Shown here piece after piece: positions 15,409 to 23,232 of a stretch of 31,123 bases of DNA. Source of the DNA: JBASRP01 sp044866075 (GTDB lineage: Bacteria; Actinomycetota; AC-67); NCBI GenBank assembly GCA_044866075.1, contig JBIOTQ010000062.1, forward strand, positions 1 through 31,123. Direction: 5' to 3'. Position 1 is the first letter of the stretch; each line of letters opens with the position of its first letter. The notes below the pieces were generated by a model. The model saw only the letters and a list, made by a program, of their open reading frames with translations. It was not told the origin of the DNA and ran no database searches. Both the position numbers and the translations under genes were made by a program.

Positions 15409-16614
15409 TCAGTCGCGGCGCGGGTGCGCCGCCGCCGCCTCCCAGAACCGCTCGAGCAGCGCGCCGACGGCGCGCCGCCGGTAGCGCTCGGCGATGGGGC
15501 GCGCGCGAGCCGCGCGCGCACGTGCGGCGTTCGGATCGTCGAGCGCGGCGATCATCGCGTCGGCGAGCCCGCGCGCGTCGTCGGAGATCAGCACGTGCTC
15601 CTCGTGGCGAAGCGGGAGGCCTTCGAACGCCACGGGCGTGCCGACCATCGGGGCGGCGGTCGCGAGGGTGTGCAGCGTCTTGGTCTTGATCCCCGAACCC
15701 AGGCGCACCGGGAGGGCGACCACCGACGCCTCCCAATATTCGGGGAGGATGTCCGGAACATCGGCGCGCAGTTCGACGTCGTGCCGCGCGATCGCCTCGC
15801 GCACCTCAGCGCCCGGCGCGCGACCGACGACGCGCAGCTCGCTGTGCGGCCGGCCCTGTTTCACGAGGGGCCAGCACTCGTCGAGGAACCAGGCGAGCGC
15901 GTCGATGTTCGGCCCGTAGTCGAGCGCCGCGATGAAGGACACGAGGTCGTCGCGCCGGGAGCGATCCGGCGGCGCGAAGAACTCGTCTCCGATCGGCGGC
16001 GGGATCAGGTGCACGGTCTGCCGTCCGGTGACGGCGCGGATCGCGGCCGCGTCCTCCTCGGAGACGCAGGCGATCTCCGCCGCAGGCCGGTAGCGAGTCC
16101 GCTCCCAACGCCTCGTGTGGATCGCATCGAGAGTCCGAAGCAGCCGCTGGCGGACGGTGGGAGCGCTCGAGATCGCGCGGGGCCCCTGGCGGATGTATGC
16201 GTCGGTGAGCAGCAGCGCGCTCGGCGCGTTCGCGGCGCGCATCGCCGGCGCGAGCTCGCCGGCGAACACCGTGACGACGTCGAACCGGCGGCGCGACTCG
16301 ATCGCCGCCAGCTCGCGCGCGATCGCCTCGACGCACGGAGCCACCTCCGTGAACCCGGTAGGTCCGGGACCGGCGATCGCGCGACCGAGGAGCGTGAGCC
16401 GGCTGCGTGCAGGGGAGCGCGCGCACGCGGCGACGACGGTTTCGACGCCGGCCGCCTCGAGCGTTTCGAGCGGCGGGTCCCCCGGCGAGGGAGGCGTCGT
16501 GACGAGCGTGATCTCGTGCCGCCCGGCGGTCTCGACGAGCAGCTCGTGAAGGTACGTCCAGCCCCCACCTCGACGCGGGTCCGGCCGGTGCAGGGACGCC
16601 CAGAGCACGCGCAT
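15409..16614 (-). CDS. GT4-like glycosyltransferase with altered donor-site motif
   Basis: A 401-residue GT-B glycosyltransferase of the same subgroup as the convergent neighbour. The N-terminus MRVLWASLHRPDPRRGGGWT has the acceptor loop glycines; LDYGPNIDALAWFLDECWPL (231-250) and LPVRLGSGIKTKTLHTLATA (301-320) mark the donor domain. In the last motif His315 stands where the neighbour has Glu310 (KALEAMA), the residue that normally contacts the donor sugar, so activity or specificity may differ. Start ATG 16614 lies 2 bases after the GT2 stop codon, indicating tight coupling. The frame stays open upstream across the GT2 gene, but that part is not protein-like. Confidence 0.82.
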   Translation of the reverse strand: MRVLWASLHRPDPRRGGGWTYLHELLVETAGRHEITLVTTPPSPGDPPLETLEAAGVETVVAACARSPARSRLTLLGRAIAGPGPTGFTEVAPCVEAIARELAAIESRRRFDVVTVFAGELAPAMRAANAPSALLLTDAYIRQGPRAISSAPTVRQRLLRTLDAIHTRRWERTRYRPAAEIACVSEEDAAAIRAVTGRQTVHLIPPPIGDEFFAPPDRSRRDDLVSFIAALDYGPNIDALAWFLDECWPLVKQGRPHSELRVVGRAPGAEVREAIARHDVELRADVPDILPEYWEASVVALPVRLGSGIKTKTLHTLATAAPMVGTPVAFEGLPLRHEEHVLISDDARGLADAMIAALDDPNAARARAARARPIAERYRRRAVGALLERFWEAAAAHPRRD

Positions 16615-16616
16615 CG

Positions 16617-17525
16617 CTACACCTCCCGCGCCCCGGGCCCGAGATGCCAGCGCACCTGCGCCCACGCGAGCGCCCGCTCGGGGCCCGTCACGAGCCACAG
16701 CAGGCACCCGAGCGTCCCCAGCATCCATGCCAGCCGTGCCCGGACGCGGCCTCGATGCTTGGCGATGAAGCGGTAGTGGCTCCGGAGCGCCGCCGGCCGC
16801 GACATCGTCGGGATGTCGCCCGGAGTGCTCGCGCCCCCCTCGTGGATCGCGGCCGCGTCCGCGACGTGCCGGACGCGCCAGCCGGCCGCGCGGAGCCGGC
16901 GGCACAGATCGGTCTCCTCGCGGTACAGGAAGAAGCTCTCGTCGAAGCCGCCGACGGCGTCGAAGGCCTCTTTGCGGATCGCCATGAACGCACCAAGCAC
17001 GTGCGCGCAGTCGCGGCTGCGCGCGTGATCTTCCGGCCGGTACAGCGTCGGGTTCCATCCGGGCGAGACGCGATGGGCCACGGCCGTCAACGGGCGGCAC
17101 ATCTCGAAGATCGTCGACAGCAGCAGCGGGTCCCGCCGGTGCGCCGACGGCTGCAACGTCCCGTCCGGATACGTGAACCGCGGCGCGACGAGCGCGACGC
17201 CTGGTTGCATCACCGACGCAACGAGCCGCGTCACGTCGGCCGGCGCGATCTCGACATCGGGGTTCGTGACGATCAGGACGTCCCCGCCGGCGGCGCGAGC
17301 TCCTGCGTTCGCGCCCGCTCCGTATCCCCTGTTGCGATCGAGGGCGACGAGCCGCACGTTCGAGCGCTCCTTCGCGAATGCCGACAACGACGCCGCGCTG
17401 CCGTCGGGGGACGCGTTGTCGACGAGGATCACCTCATGGACCGTGTCCGCGAGCTGGCCGGCGAGGCGGATCGTCTTGCTCGCGGTGTTGAAGTTGACGA
17501 TGACCAGAGAGGCCGCCGGTTCCAC
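16617..17525 (-). CDS. GT2 glycosyltransferase, rhamnosyltransferase-like (WbbL/RfbF type)
   Basis: A family 2 inverting glycosyltransferase, 302 residues from GTG 17525. Marks are SLVIVNFNTASKT (6-18), VDNASPDGS (35-43), the RNRGYGAGANAGAR loop (64-77), the TNPDVE nucleotide-binding site (87-92), and GGFDESFF followed by EETDLCRR (203-210). This layout is that of dTDP-rhamnosyltransferases and of the decaprenyl-diphospho-GlcNAc rhamnosyltransferase. A C-terminal hydrophobic segment may attach it to the membrane. The start is uncertain: the frame continues to an ATG at 17624 that would overlap the Wzz-like gene by 55 bases, but the conserved sequence begins just after GTG 17525. It is in a leftward operon between the Wzz-like gene and a GT4. 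Confidence 0.85.
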   Translation of the reverse strand: MEPAASLVIVNFNTASKTIRLAGQLADTVHEVILVDNASPDGSAASLSAFAKERSNVRLVALDRNRGYGAGANAGARAAGGDVLIVTNPDVEIAPADVTRLVASVMQPGVALVAPRFTYPDGTLQPSAHRRDPLLLSTIFEMCRPLTAVAHRVSPGWNPTLYRPEDHARSRDCAHVLGAFMAIRKEAFDAVGGFDESFFLYREETDLCRRLRAAGWRVRHVADAAAIHEGGASTPGDIPTMSRPAALRSHYRFIAKHRGRVRARLAWMLGTLGCLLWLVTGPERALAWAQVRWHLGPGAREV

Positions 17526-17569
17526 CGTCTGTTCTACGCCGCTCGGCAACGGGCCTCGACGCGCGAACG

Positions 17570-18373
17570 CTATCGCCGCGCGATCGACTCGGGGTCCCGT
17601 AGCGTCTCGAACTCGGGCGCCCACGGCGGCGCGGTCTGCCGCCGGCTTCCGGAGACGACCTCCGCGACGAGGACGTACATGAAGCAGGCGAGAAGCCCGG
17701 CGATCAGCGCGATCAGATAGTTGCGGCTCCGGCCGACGGGGACCGGACCCGCGGCCGTCGCGGGCGACAACACCGCGATGCGACTCGGCGGCAGGCTCAG
17801 CAACGCGGCGATCTCGGCGGCGTTCCCACGCAGCGCCGCCTGCTGCCCGAACAGCGTCGCCTGATCGATCGGCGTCCGTCTCGATGGCGGGATCCTCTGG
17901 AGCCGCCGCACCTCGGCCTGGATCGCCGGCATCCGGTTCCTGACCGTCTGAATGTCCGCCGCGAGACGATCCGCTCGCTGTTTCTGGATGCGCGCCACGA
18001 ATACGTTGCAGATCGCGTTCGCCAACGACAACGTCTTGTCGCGCGCGACCCCGACAATCGCGACGGCGTAGCTCGCGATCCCGCCCGACGGCACGACCCT
18101 CACAACATAGTCATCCGCGCGCAGCTTCTGTTGCGTGAGCACGTCGCGGTAAATGGTCGCGAAGTCGGCGGTGATGACCTCGGCGGTCGCGAGCCGGTTC
18201 GTGAACTTGATGAAGTCCTCGCTTGCGGGTTGCTCGCGGCCGACGCGGATAAGTGCCTGGAACACGCACGCCGTGCGGACCCTCGGCTCGTCGGACGCGG
18301 CGTTCACGATCCCGGCGGCCCCGATGGAAACCACCATGATCACGATGCAGGGAAGGACGTAGCGGCGAACCAT
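17570..18373 (-). CDS. Wzz-like chain-length determinant protein without kinase domain
   Basis: A 267-residue protein with a membrane helix at each end (about 5-25 and 219-240), a mixed periplasm-like domain, and a long charged helical stretch (about 112-162) that could form a coiled coil. A proline-containing segment (PATAAGPVPVG, 204-214) precedes the second helix, as in Wzz and Wzc proteins. It ends with about 27 residues in the cytosol and has no Walker motifs, so it lacks a tyrosine-kinase domain. It probably sets glycan length or scaffolds export. Similarity is by layout more than by sequence. ATG 18373 lies 9 bases after TAGAAT, so the mRNA is probably leaderless. It heads the leftward operon with the GT2 and GT4. 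Confidence 0.65.
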   Translation of the reverse strand: MVRRYVLPCIVIMVVSIGAAGIVNAASDEPRVRTACVFQALIRVGREQPASEDFIKFTNRLATAEVITADFATIYRDVLTQQKLRADDYVVRVVPSGGIASYAVAIVGVARDKTLSLANAICNVFVARIQKQRADRLAADIQTVRNRMPAIQAEVRRLQRIPPSRRTPIDQATLFGQQAALRGNAAEIAALLSLPPSRIAVLSPATAAGPVPVGRSRNYLIALIAGLLACFMYVLVAEVVSGSRRQTAPPWAPEFETLRDPESIARR

Positions 18374-18382
18374 CGCGCGGCG

Positions 18383-18388
18383 ATTCTA
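18383..18388 (-). promoter_or_regulatory. Putative -10 element (TAGAAT) for the Wzz-like operon
   Basis: TAGAAT on the minus strand ends 9 bases before ATG 18373, with no Shine-Dalgarno sequence between. This is one of the clearest cases of the -10-next-to-start pattern in this window. Confidence 0.5.
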
Positions 18389-18466
18389 ACAGTCGCCTTG
18401 GGTGTTTCCCGGCACCTCGCGGGTGCCACGAGTGCAGAGCGACGCCGGATTTGCGGCGCTTCGCGC

Positions 18467-18472
18467 TAGCAT
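18467..18472 (+). promoter_or_regulatory. Putative -10 element (TAGCAT) and ribosome-binding site before a CTG start
   Basis: TAGCAT would place transcription near 18479. A strong Shine-Dalgarno sequence GGGAGGAG follows at 18496-18503, and the in-frame codon at the right spacing is CTG 18509. The TAG of this hexamer is also the last in-frame stop before the GT2. Confidence 0.4.
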
Positions 18473-18508
18473 GGCCGACCCATCGAGCGCTCACCGGGAG
18501 GAGCCACC

Positions 18509-19306
18509 CTGGCATCGAGACGTGCCCGCGCGCTCGCTCACCGCGTCAAGGAGCTCGGGCTGATCCAGCGTCCGTACCGACGCCGGGCCCGGCGCCGCCT
18601 GGACATCCTCGACCCCGGCGGCGTGACGGTCGTTATCGTCAACTGGAACGGAAAGCCGTTCCTTCAGACCACCGTCGATGCCGTGCGCCGGTTCGGTCCG
18701 CCGACGGTCCGGATCTTCGTCCTCGACAACGCCTCGCGCGACGATTCCGTCGCGTGGCTTCGTTCGCGACCGGACGTGATGTGGCGACGGCTGCCGATCA
18801 ACGTCGGACACGACCTCGCGCTCGACATCGCGTTCCTCGGCGCCCGCACCGAGTTCGTCGTGTCGCTCGACGTCGACGCGTTCCCGTTCCGCGAGTCGTG
18901 GCTCGACGCGGTGCTGGACCCCCTGCGCGCCGGAGCGGCGATCGCGGGCGGTGAGTACCGCGCGTACGCGCACCCGAGCTTTTGCGCGATGCGGCTCAGG
19001 ACGTTCGTCGAGCGGGGCCACTCGTTCCTCGCCCGCTATCGCGGCGAGGCCGGGAGCACGGGCTGGGACGTCGGCGAGCGCATCTCGCTGATCGAGAGAA
19101 GCCGCGGCGCCTGTCATCTGATCCCCGTTACGTCGGTGCGAGGTCCCGGTCCGCTCGGCACGATCTTCGGCGGCGTCGTCTACCACAACTTCTACGCCGT
19201 GCGACACCTGCGCGAGGCGGACCCGGAAGCGAAGCTCGACGATCTCGTGCGGCGAAGCGACGCGATCGCGGCCTGGACGGAAGCGACGGAACGGCTACTT
19301 GGGTGA
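18509..19306 (+). CDS. GT2 glycosyltransferase, probable CTG start
   Basis: A family 2 glycosyltransferase core: VTVVIVNWNGKPFLQ (39-53), VLDNASRDDS (71-80), and the DxD-type SLDVDAFPF (119-127). No ATG, GTG or TTG lies in frame between the upstream stop (TAG 18467) and GTG 18623, where the recognisable domain already begins. A Shine-Dalgarno GGAGG (18497-18501) lies 7 bases before CTG 18509, which would give 265 residues with a basic N-terminal extension; starting at GTG 18623 gives 227. I prefer CTG because of the ribosome-binding site and the -10-like TAGCAT. The protein lacks the usual E/ED acceptor motif of larger GT2 enzymes and is short. Its last 12 bases overlap the end of the convergent ATPase gene. 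Confidence 0.72.
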   Translation: MASRRARALAHRVKELGLIQRPYRRRARRRLDILDPGGVTVVIVNWNGKPFLQTTVDAVRRFGPPTVRIFVLDNASRDDSVAWLRSRPDVMWRRLPINVGHDLALDIAFLGARTEFVVSLDVDAFPFRESWLDAVLDPLRAGAAIAGGEYRAYAHPSFCAMRLRTFVERGHSFLARYRGEAGSTGWDVGERISLIERSRGACHLIPVTSVRGPGPLGTIFGGVVYHNFYAVRHLREADPEAKLDDLVRRSDAIAAWTEATERLLG

Positions 19307-20494
19307 CGGGACCGCGTCGACGGACGCGATCTCGAACGCGGCGTGCAGATCCGCGACGCCTTTCACGAAGGCGCGGCCGGAAACGAAGAAGCTTATCGAC
19401 GGGGACTTCGCGCGGGGCGCGAACTCTCCGGGATCGGCCTTCACCACCGCCACCGCCGTATACGTCGCCGTCGGCAGCGCCGCCCTCAGCCTGATGTCGA
19501 AGGCGACCGTCGAGCCGGCGGACACCGGCTGCGCGTCGCGCGGCAGCGTGCCCTCGGCGTAAACGAGCTGGCCGGCCTCGTGGTTGATGACGATGCCGTA
19601 GAAGGGCTGCTTCGCGTCCTTGCGGAACAGCACGGTGCACCGGAAGGAGACCTCCTCGCCCTCGGTCACGTGCGCGGTTCGCGTCGCGTCCTCGCCCAGC
19701 AGCTCGAAACCCAGCACCTGCACCTCGGCCGTTTCCTCGCCCTCCCCTTCACCCTCACGCGCCGTTGCGCCGATGATGTCGTGGTACCGCGAGATCGCGT
19801 CGTCGGTGTCGCCGACGAAAACGGGCGCACCGTGGTGCAGCAGCATCGTCCGCGTGCACAGCTTCCGGATCGCATTGAGATTGTGACTGACGACGAGGAC
19901 GGTGGCGCCTTGCCTCCGGATCTCCTCCATGCGGTCGAAGCAGCGTATCTGGAAGGCGAGATCGCCGACGGCGAGGACCTCGTCGACAAGCAGTACCTCG
20001 GGATCCGCCGCCACCGCGACCGAAAAGCCGAGACGCACGAACATCCCGGACGAATAGAACTTCACGGGCGTGTCGATGAACTCCTCGATATCTGCCCACG
20101 CGACGATCGAGTCGAGCCGCCCGTCGATCTCCTTCTTCGACAAACCGAGAACGATACCGTTGACGTAGACGTTCTCGCGGCCGGTCAGCTCAGGGTGGAA
20201 TCCGACACCCACCGCGATCAGGGGCGCGACTCGGCCGCGAACTTGCACGACACCTTCTGTGGGGGCCGTGACGCCGGCGAGCATGCGGAGCATCGTCGAT
20301 TTGCCCGAGCCGTTGCGGCCGATGACGCCGAACGACTCCCCCCGAGCGACCTCGAGATCGATGTTACGGAGCGCCCACAGATGCGTCCGGCGATGCCCTG
20401 CGCGGAACCGCAGGGCGCGCGTGATCAGCAGGGGCACGTCCTCGTATTTGACGTACCGCTTTCCGACGCCCTGGAGGCGAACCGTGGGATGCAT
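19295..20494 (-). CDS. wzt: Polysaccharide ABC exporter ATPase (Wzt) with C-terminal glycan-binding-like domain
   Basis: The nucleotide-binding subunit of a lipid-linked polysaccharide ABC exporter, 399 residues. Walker A GRNGSGKST (59-67), the family's signature variant YSSGM (147-151), Walker B VLLVDEVLAVGD (167-178) and the switch H204 are all present; KRYVKYEDVP near the start and an ALRNIDLEV strand are typical of the O-antigen/teichoic acid subfamily. After a very acidic linker (about 246-254, REGEGEGEE) comes a beta-rich C-terminal region (about 257-399) in the place of the Wzt carbohydrate-binding domain that reads the glycan end before export. The start is ATG 20494, or GTG 20503 just 4 bases after the permease stop. 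It forms an operon with the permease. Confidence 0.9.
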   Translation of the reverse strand: MHPTVRLQGVGKRYVKYEDVPLLITRALRFRAGHRRTHLWALRNIDLEVARGESFGVIGRNGSGKSTMLRMLAGVTAPTEGVVQVRGRVAPLIAVGVGFHPELTGRENVYVNGIVLGLSKKEIDGRLDSIVAWADIEEFIDTPVKFYSSGMFVRLGFSVAVAADPEVLLVDEVLAVGDLAFQIRCFDRMEEIRRQGATVLVVSHNLNAIRKLCTRTMLLHHGAPVFVGDTDDAISRYHDIIGATAREGEGEGEETAEVQVLGFELLGEDATRTAHVTEGEEVSFRCTVLFRKDAKQPFYGIVINHEAGQLVYAEGTLPRDAQPVSAGSTVAFDIRLRAALPTATYTAVAVVKADPGEFAPRAKSPSISFFVSGRAFVKGVADLHAAFEIASVDAVPSPK

Positions 20495-20507
20495 CGCGCT
20501 CACGTGC

Positions 20508-21335
20508 TCAAAGGAGGTCGACGAACACGCGGTCGAAGCGGCGATAGAGCACCAGAGCCAAAGCGGCGAGCGCGACGACCCAGACCACGCATGCCAGTAC
20601 GGCACGCTCCCAGTCGGGCGGCGCGGCACCGATGCCAGCGCGGTAGAGCTCGATCATGCCCACAGCGGGGTTGAGCTGAAGCCACTTCGCCACGGACGTC
20701 CCCAGCTCGCGCAACGGGTAGAGGATCCCCGACGCCCAGAACCACGGCAGGATCACTGCCTGCACGATGAAGCGTGTGTCTCGGAAATACACGTGCGCGG
20801 CCGCGAGGACGAGCGCGAACGTGCCCGCGAGCAAGACGGACAGGATCATCGCCGGGATGATCAGCAGCATGCGCGGGGCGAAGTCCACGCCGAACGCCGC
20901 CGCGACCCCGAGCATGATCGCGACCGCGGGCAGGTAGCCTCGGAAGTTCGACCAGACGGAGACGAGCGGCAGGACGGACCGGGGGAAGTAGGTCTTGGTG
21001 GCGAGCCCCGAGCCGTCGACGACCGCGCCGCTGGCCGCGGTGACGGCACTCGAGAAAAAGGTCCACGGGAGGACGCCCCAGAGGACGAACACGGGATAGC
21101 GCACCCCCGTCTCGAACCGGGTGATCCTCGAGAAGATGACCGCGAGGACGACCGCTTGCACGAGCGGTAATCCGATCGCCCACAGCATCCCGAGCGACGC
21201 GCGGCGATAGCGGACGAAGAAATCCTTCTTCGCCAGCGTCTGGATCAGGGCTCGTGCATTCCACAGATCGCGAAGCAACACGCGGAGCGGCGTCCGCTCG
21301 CCTCGCAGCTCGAACCCGGTCGTCGTCGCACTCAT
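20508..21335 (-). CDS. wzm: Polysaccharide ABC exporter permease (Wzm)
   Basis: A 275-residue ABC-2 type permease with about six membrane helices (roughly 51-70, 84-104, 136-152, 157-181, 191-207, 243-264). Typical exporter marks are the amphipathic N-terminal helix ending KKDFFVRYRRASLG (36-49), VYFRDTRFI (182-190) and NPAVGMIELYR (222-232). Paired with Wzt it would flip finished lipid-linked glycan across the cytoplasmic membrane. ATG 21335 is preceded by GGGGAG; the frame stays open to 21401, but the extra residues do not look like this family. A TAGAAA (21355-21360 on the coding strand) may be its -10. The ATPase gene follows within 14 bases. Confidence 0.9.
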   Translation of the reverse strand: MSATTTGFELRGERTPLRVLLRDLWNARALIQTLAKKDFFVRYRRASLGMLWAIGLPLVQAVVLAVIFSRITRFETGVRYPVFVLWGVLPWTFFSSAVTAASGAVVDGSGLATKTYFPRSVLPLVSVWSNFRGYLPAVAIMLGVAAAFGVDFAPRMLLIIPAMILSVLLAGTFALVLAAAHVYFRDTRFIVQAVILPWFWASGILYPLRELGTSVAKWLQLNPAVGMIELYRAGIGAAPPDWERAVLACVVWVVALAALALVLYRRFDRVFVDLL

Positions 21336-21483
21336 GTGTCCGGAAACTCCCCGCTTTCTACGGTCGGCGCACTGCCGTCGCTGCGGCGCCAGCGTATCCA
21401 CTCTTGTATCGACCGGCCAGGACCGCGCTGGAGGAATCGCCCCATTCGCCTTGGAGAATCGTGACGCGACGTGCGGTCTCCGG

Positions 21484-21489
21484 TAGCGT
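21484..21489 (+). promoter_or_regulatory. Putative -10 element (TAGCGT) with possible -35
   Basis: TAGCGT ends 7 bases before GTG 21497. GTGACG at 21461-21466 lies exactly 17 bases upstream and resembles a -35 (TTGACA). The same GTG (21461) is also an in-frame alternative start, so the two readings compete. Confidence 0.4.
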
Positions 21490-21496
21490 TCTCGAC

Positions 21497-22258
21497 GTGA
21501 ATCCCGACGGTGCCGCGTCTCCCGTGTTCGACGAGACCGCGGCGCGGAAGATTTTCGACGAGCTGTGCTCGCGGCCGTGGTCCTTCCACGGCTGGAGCCC
21601 GGACGTGCACGTCGATTGGGGACTGAACCGCGCGGCGCTCGAGCGGCTGTACGAGCTGGTCCCGCCGGGAGCGCGGACGCTCGAAACGGGGGCCGGCCTG
21701 AGCACGATCGTCTTCGCGTTGAAGCGCGCGCGGCACACGGTCGTCTCGCCGTTCCGCCACGAGCACGACCGGATCAAGGCCTGGTGCACCGACCGCGGCG
21801 TACCGCTCGACGGGGTGACGTTCGTCGCGCGACCCTCGCAGGACGCGCTTCCCGAGATCGGCGACGATCCGCTCGACGTGGTGCTGATCGACGGAGACCA
21901 CGCCTTCCCGGCGCCGTTCATCGACTGGTACTACGCGGCGCGGCGGCTCGTGGTGGGAGGGCTGCTTATCGTCGACGACACGCAGGTGAAGACCGGGCGG
22001 ATCCTTCGTGACTTCTTGCGTAAGGAGGAGGGGCGGTGGCGCGTCCGTGCCTCGCTTCCCACGACCGAGGTCTTCGAACGAATCGGCCAGGACCTCGTCC
22101 CCGACGTCGGATGGATCGGCCAGCCCTACTGCGCCCGCGCGCGCCTCCCCCTCGCGTGGAGGGTTAGGTCCGCGTGGCCGGCCCTGCGGGCGAAAGTCCG
22201 GCTGCGCACCCGTCTCCGCGCGCTTGTGGGTTCACAGTCGATACGACGCAACCGATGA
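21497..22258 (+). CDS. Methyltransf_24-like SAM-dependent methyltransferase
   Basis: A 253-residue class I methyltransferase, paralogous to the gene at 7413-8087: TLETGAGLST (61-70) is the SAM loop and VLIDGDHAFPAPFIDWYY (129-146) the matching catalytic-side motif; LLIVDDTQ (156-163) closes the core. It has about 30 extra residues at the N-terminus (SRPWSFHGWSPDVHVDWG) and a basic C-terminal tail. GTG 21497 is chosen because a TAGCGT lies 7 bases upstream; GTG 21461, preceded by GGAG, is an in-frame alternative adding 12 residues. The GT2 at 22263 follows after 4 bases, so the two are likely co-transcribed and may work on the same sugar. Confidence 0.8.
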   Translation: MNPDGAASPVFDETAARKIFDELCSRPWSFHGWSPDVHVDWGLNRAALERLYELVPPGARTLETGAGLSTIVFALKRARHTVVSPFRHEHDRIKAWCTDRGVPLDGVTFVARPSQDALPEIGDDPLDVVLIDGDHAFPAPFIDWYYAARRLVVGGLLIVDDTQVKTGRILRDFLRKEEGRWRVRASLPTTEVFERIGQDLVPDVGWIGQPYCARARLPLAWRVRSAWPALRAKVRLRTRLRALVGSQSIRRNR

Positions 22259-22262
22259 GCTG

Positions 22263-23213
22263 ATGGCCGACGAGTCGGTCACGGTCGTGCTGCCAACGCA
22301 CCGGCGTCCCGACGGGCTCGCGCGCGTGCTCCGATCTCTCGCTGCGCAAGAGGATCCGGGCGTGCCGTGGAACGTCGTGGTCGTCGACAACGACGCGGTC
22401 CCTTCGAGCCCCAAGGCGGTCGACGACATCGTCCTGCCGGTCGAGGCGCGGATGGTTCACGAGCCGCGGCTCGGCTCGGCGCACGCGCGCAACCGCGGTC
22501 TCGCCGAGGCGACGGGGTCGATCGTCGCGTTCATCGACGACGACGTGTCCGCCGAACCCGCCTGGCTCCGCGCTTTGATCGCGCCGATCCCCGCCGGTCG
22601 CTGCACGGGGTCCGGCGGCCGCGTCGTGCTCGACCCGTCGGTGCCGCTCCCGCGGTGGTTCGCTTCATGGATGGCCGGCTATCTCGCCGAGTACGGCCCG
22701 GCGGACCAGGAGGTCGATCTCACGGAGGCCGACCTGGGCCCCACCCTGCCCGAGCCGTACATCCTGACCGCGAACGCGGCGTTCCGGACGCAGATGCTCC
22801 GCGATATCGGCGGCTTCGACCCGCTCCTCGGGCCCCGCGTCGGGATCCCGATCGTGAACGACGACATCTCGCTTTCGCGTCGCTTCATCGCCGCCGGCGG
22901 CGTCCTCCGGTACGTCCCCGAGGCGCGGGTGATCCACGAACTCCCCGCCGCCCGGCTCACGCGTCGCTACATCACGCGCCGCTGCTACGCGCAGGGCCGG
23001 TCGGATTGGCTCCTCGACCGCGACTTCACGTCGACCTTGCGCTTCGGCGGCGTGCGCGGCACCGTCACGACGTACCTGCGGAAGATCGTCGAAACGATCG
23101 CCGGCAACGGGGTGGAGAAGCGGTACGCGTTCCTCTGGTACGACGGCGCGCGGCGCCTCGGGTTCTTGCGTGAGGCGTTGTCCCACAGCACCACGCGGAC
23201 GCGCCGGCGGTGA
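22263..23213 (+). CDS. GT2 glycosyltransferase
   Basis: A 316-residue family 2 glycosyltransferase: VTVVLPTHRRPDGLARVLRS (6-25), VVDNDA (40-45), ARNRGLAEA (75-83), the metal site FIDDDVS (90-96), and ILTANAAFR, GGFDPLLGPR and NDDISLSRRF on the acceptor side. There are no membrane segments, but the C-terminal third is basic. ATG 22263 is 4 bases after the methyltransferase stop. It converges with the next GT2 with 19 bases between stops. The donor and acceptor are unknown. Confidence 0.87.
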   Translation: MADESVTVVLPTHRRPDGLARVLRSLAAQEDPGVPWNVVVVDNDAVPSSPKAVDDIVLPVEARMVHEPRLGSAHARNRGLAEATGSIVAFIDDDVSAEPAWLRALIAPIPAGRCTGSGGRVVLDPSVPLPRWFASWMAGYLAEYGPADQEVDLTEADLGPTLPEPYILTANAAFRTQMLRDIGGFDPLLGPRVGIPIVNDDISLSRRFIAAGGVLRYVPEARVIHELPAARLTRRYITRRCYAQGRSDWLLDRDFTSTLRFGGVRGTVTTYLRKIVETIAGNGVEKRYAFLWYDGARRLGFLREALSHSTTRTRRR

Positions 23214-23232
23214 ACGCACGCGGGCGGCTGAA

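Noticed and set aside
18451..18954. 167-codon plus-strand frame overlapping the GT2 at 18509
   Set aside because: Arginine- and proline-rich shadow; the other frame holds the glycosyltransferase motifs.
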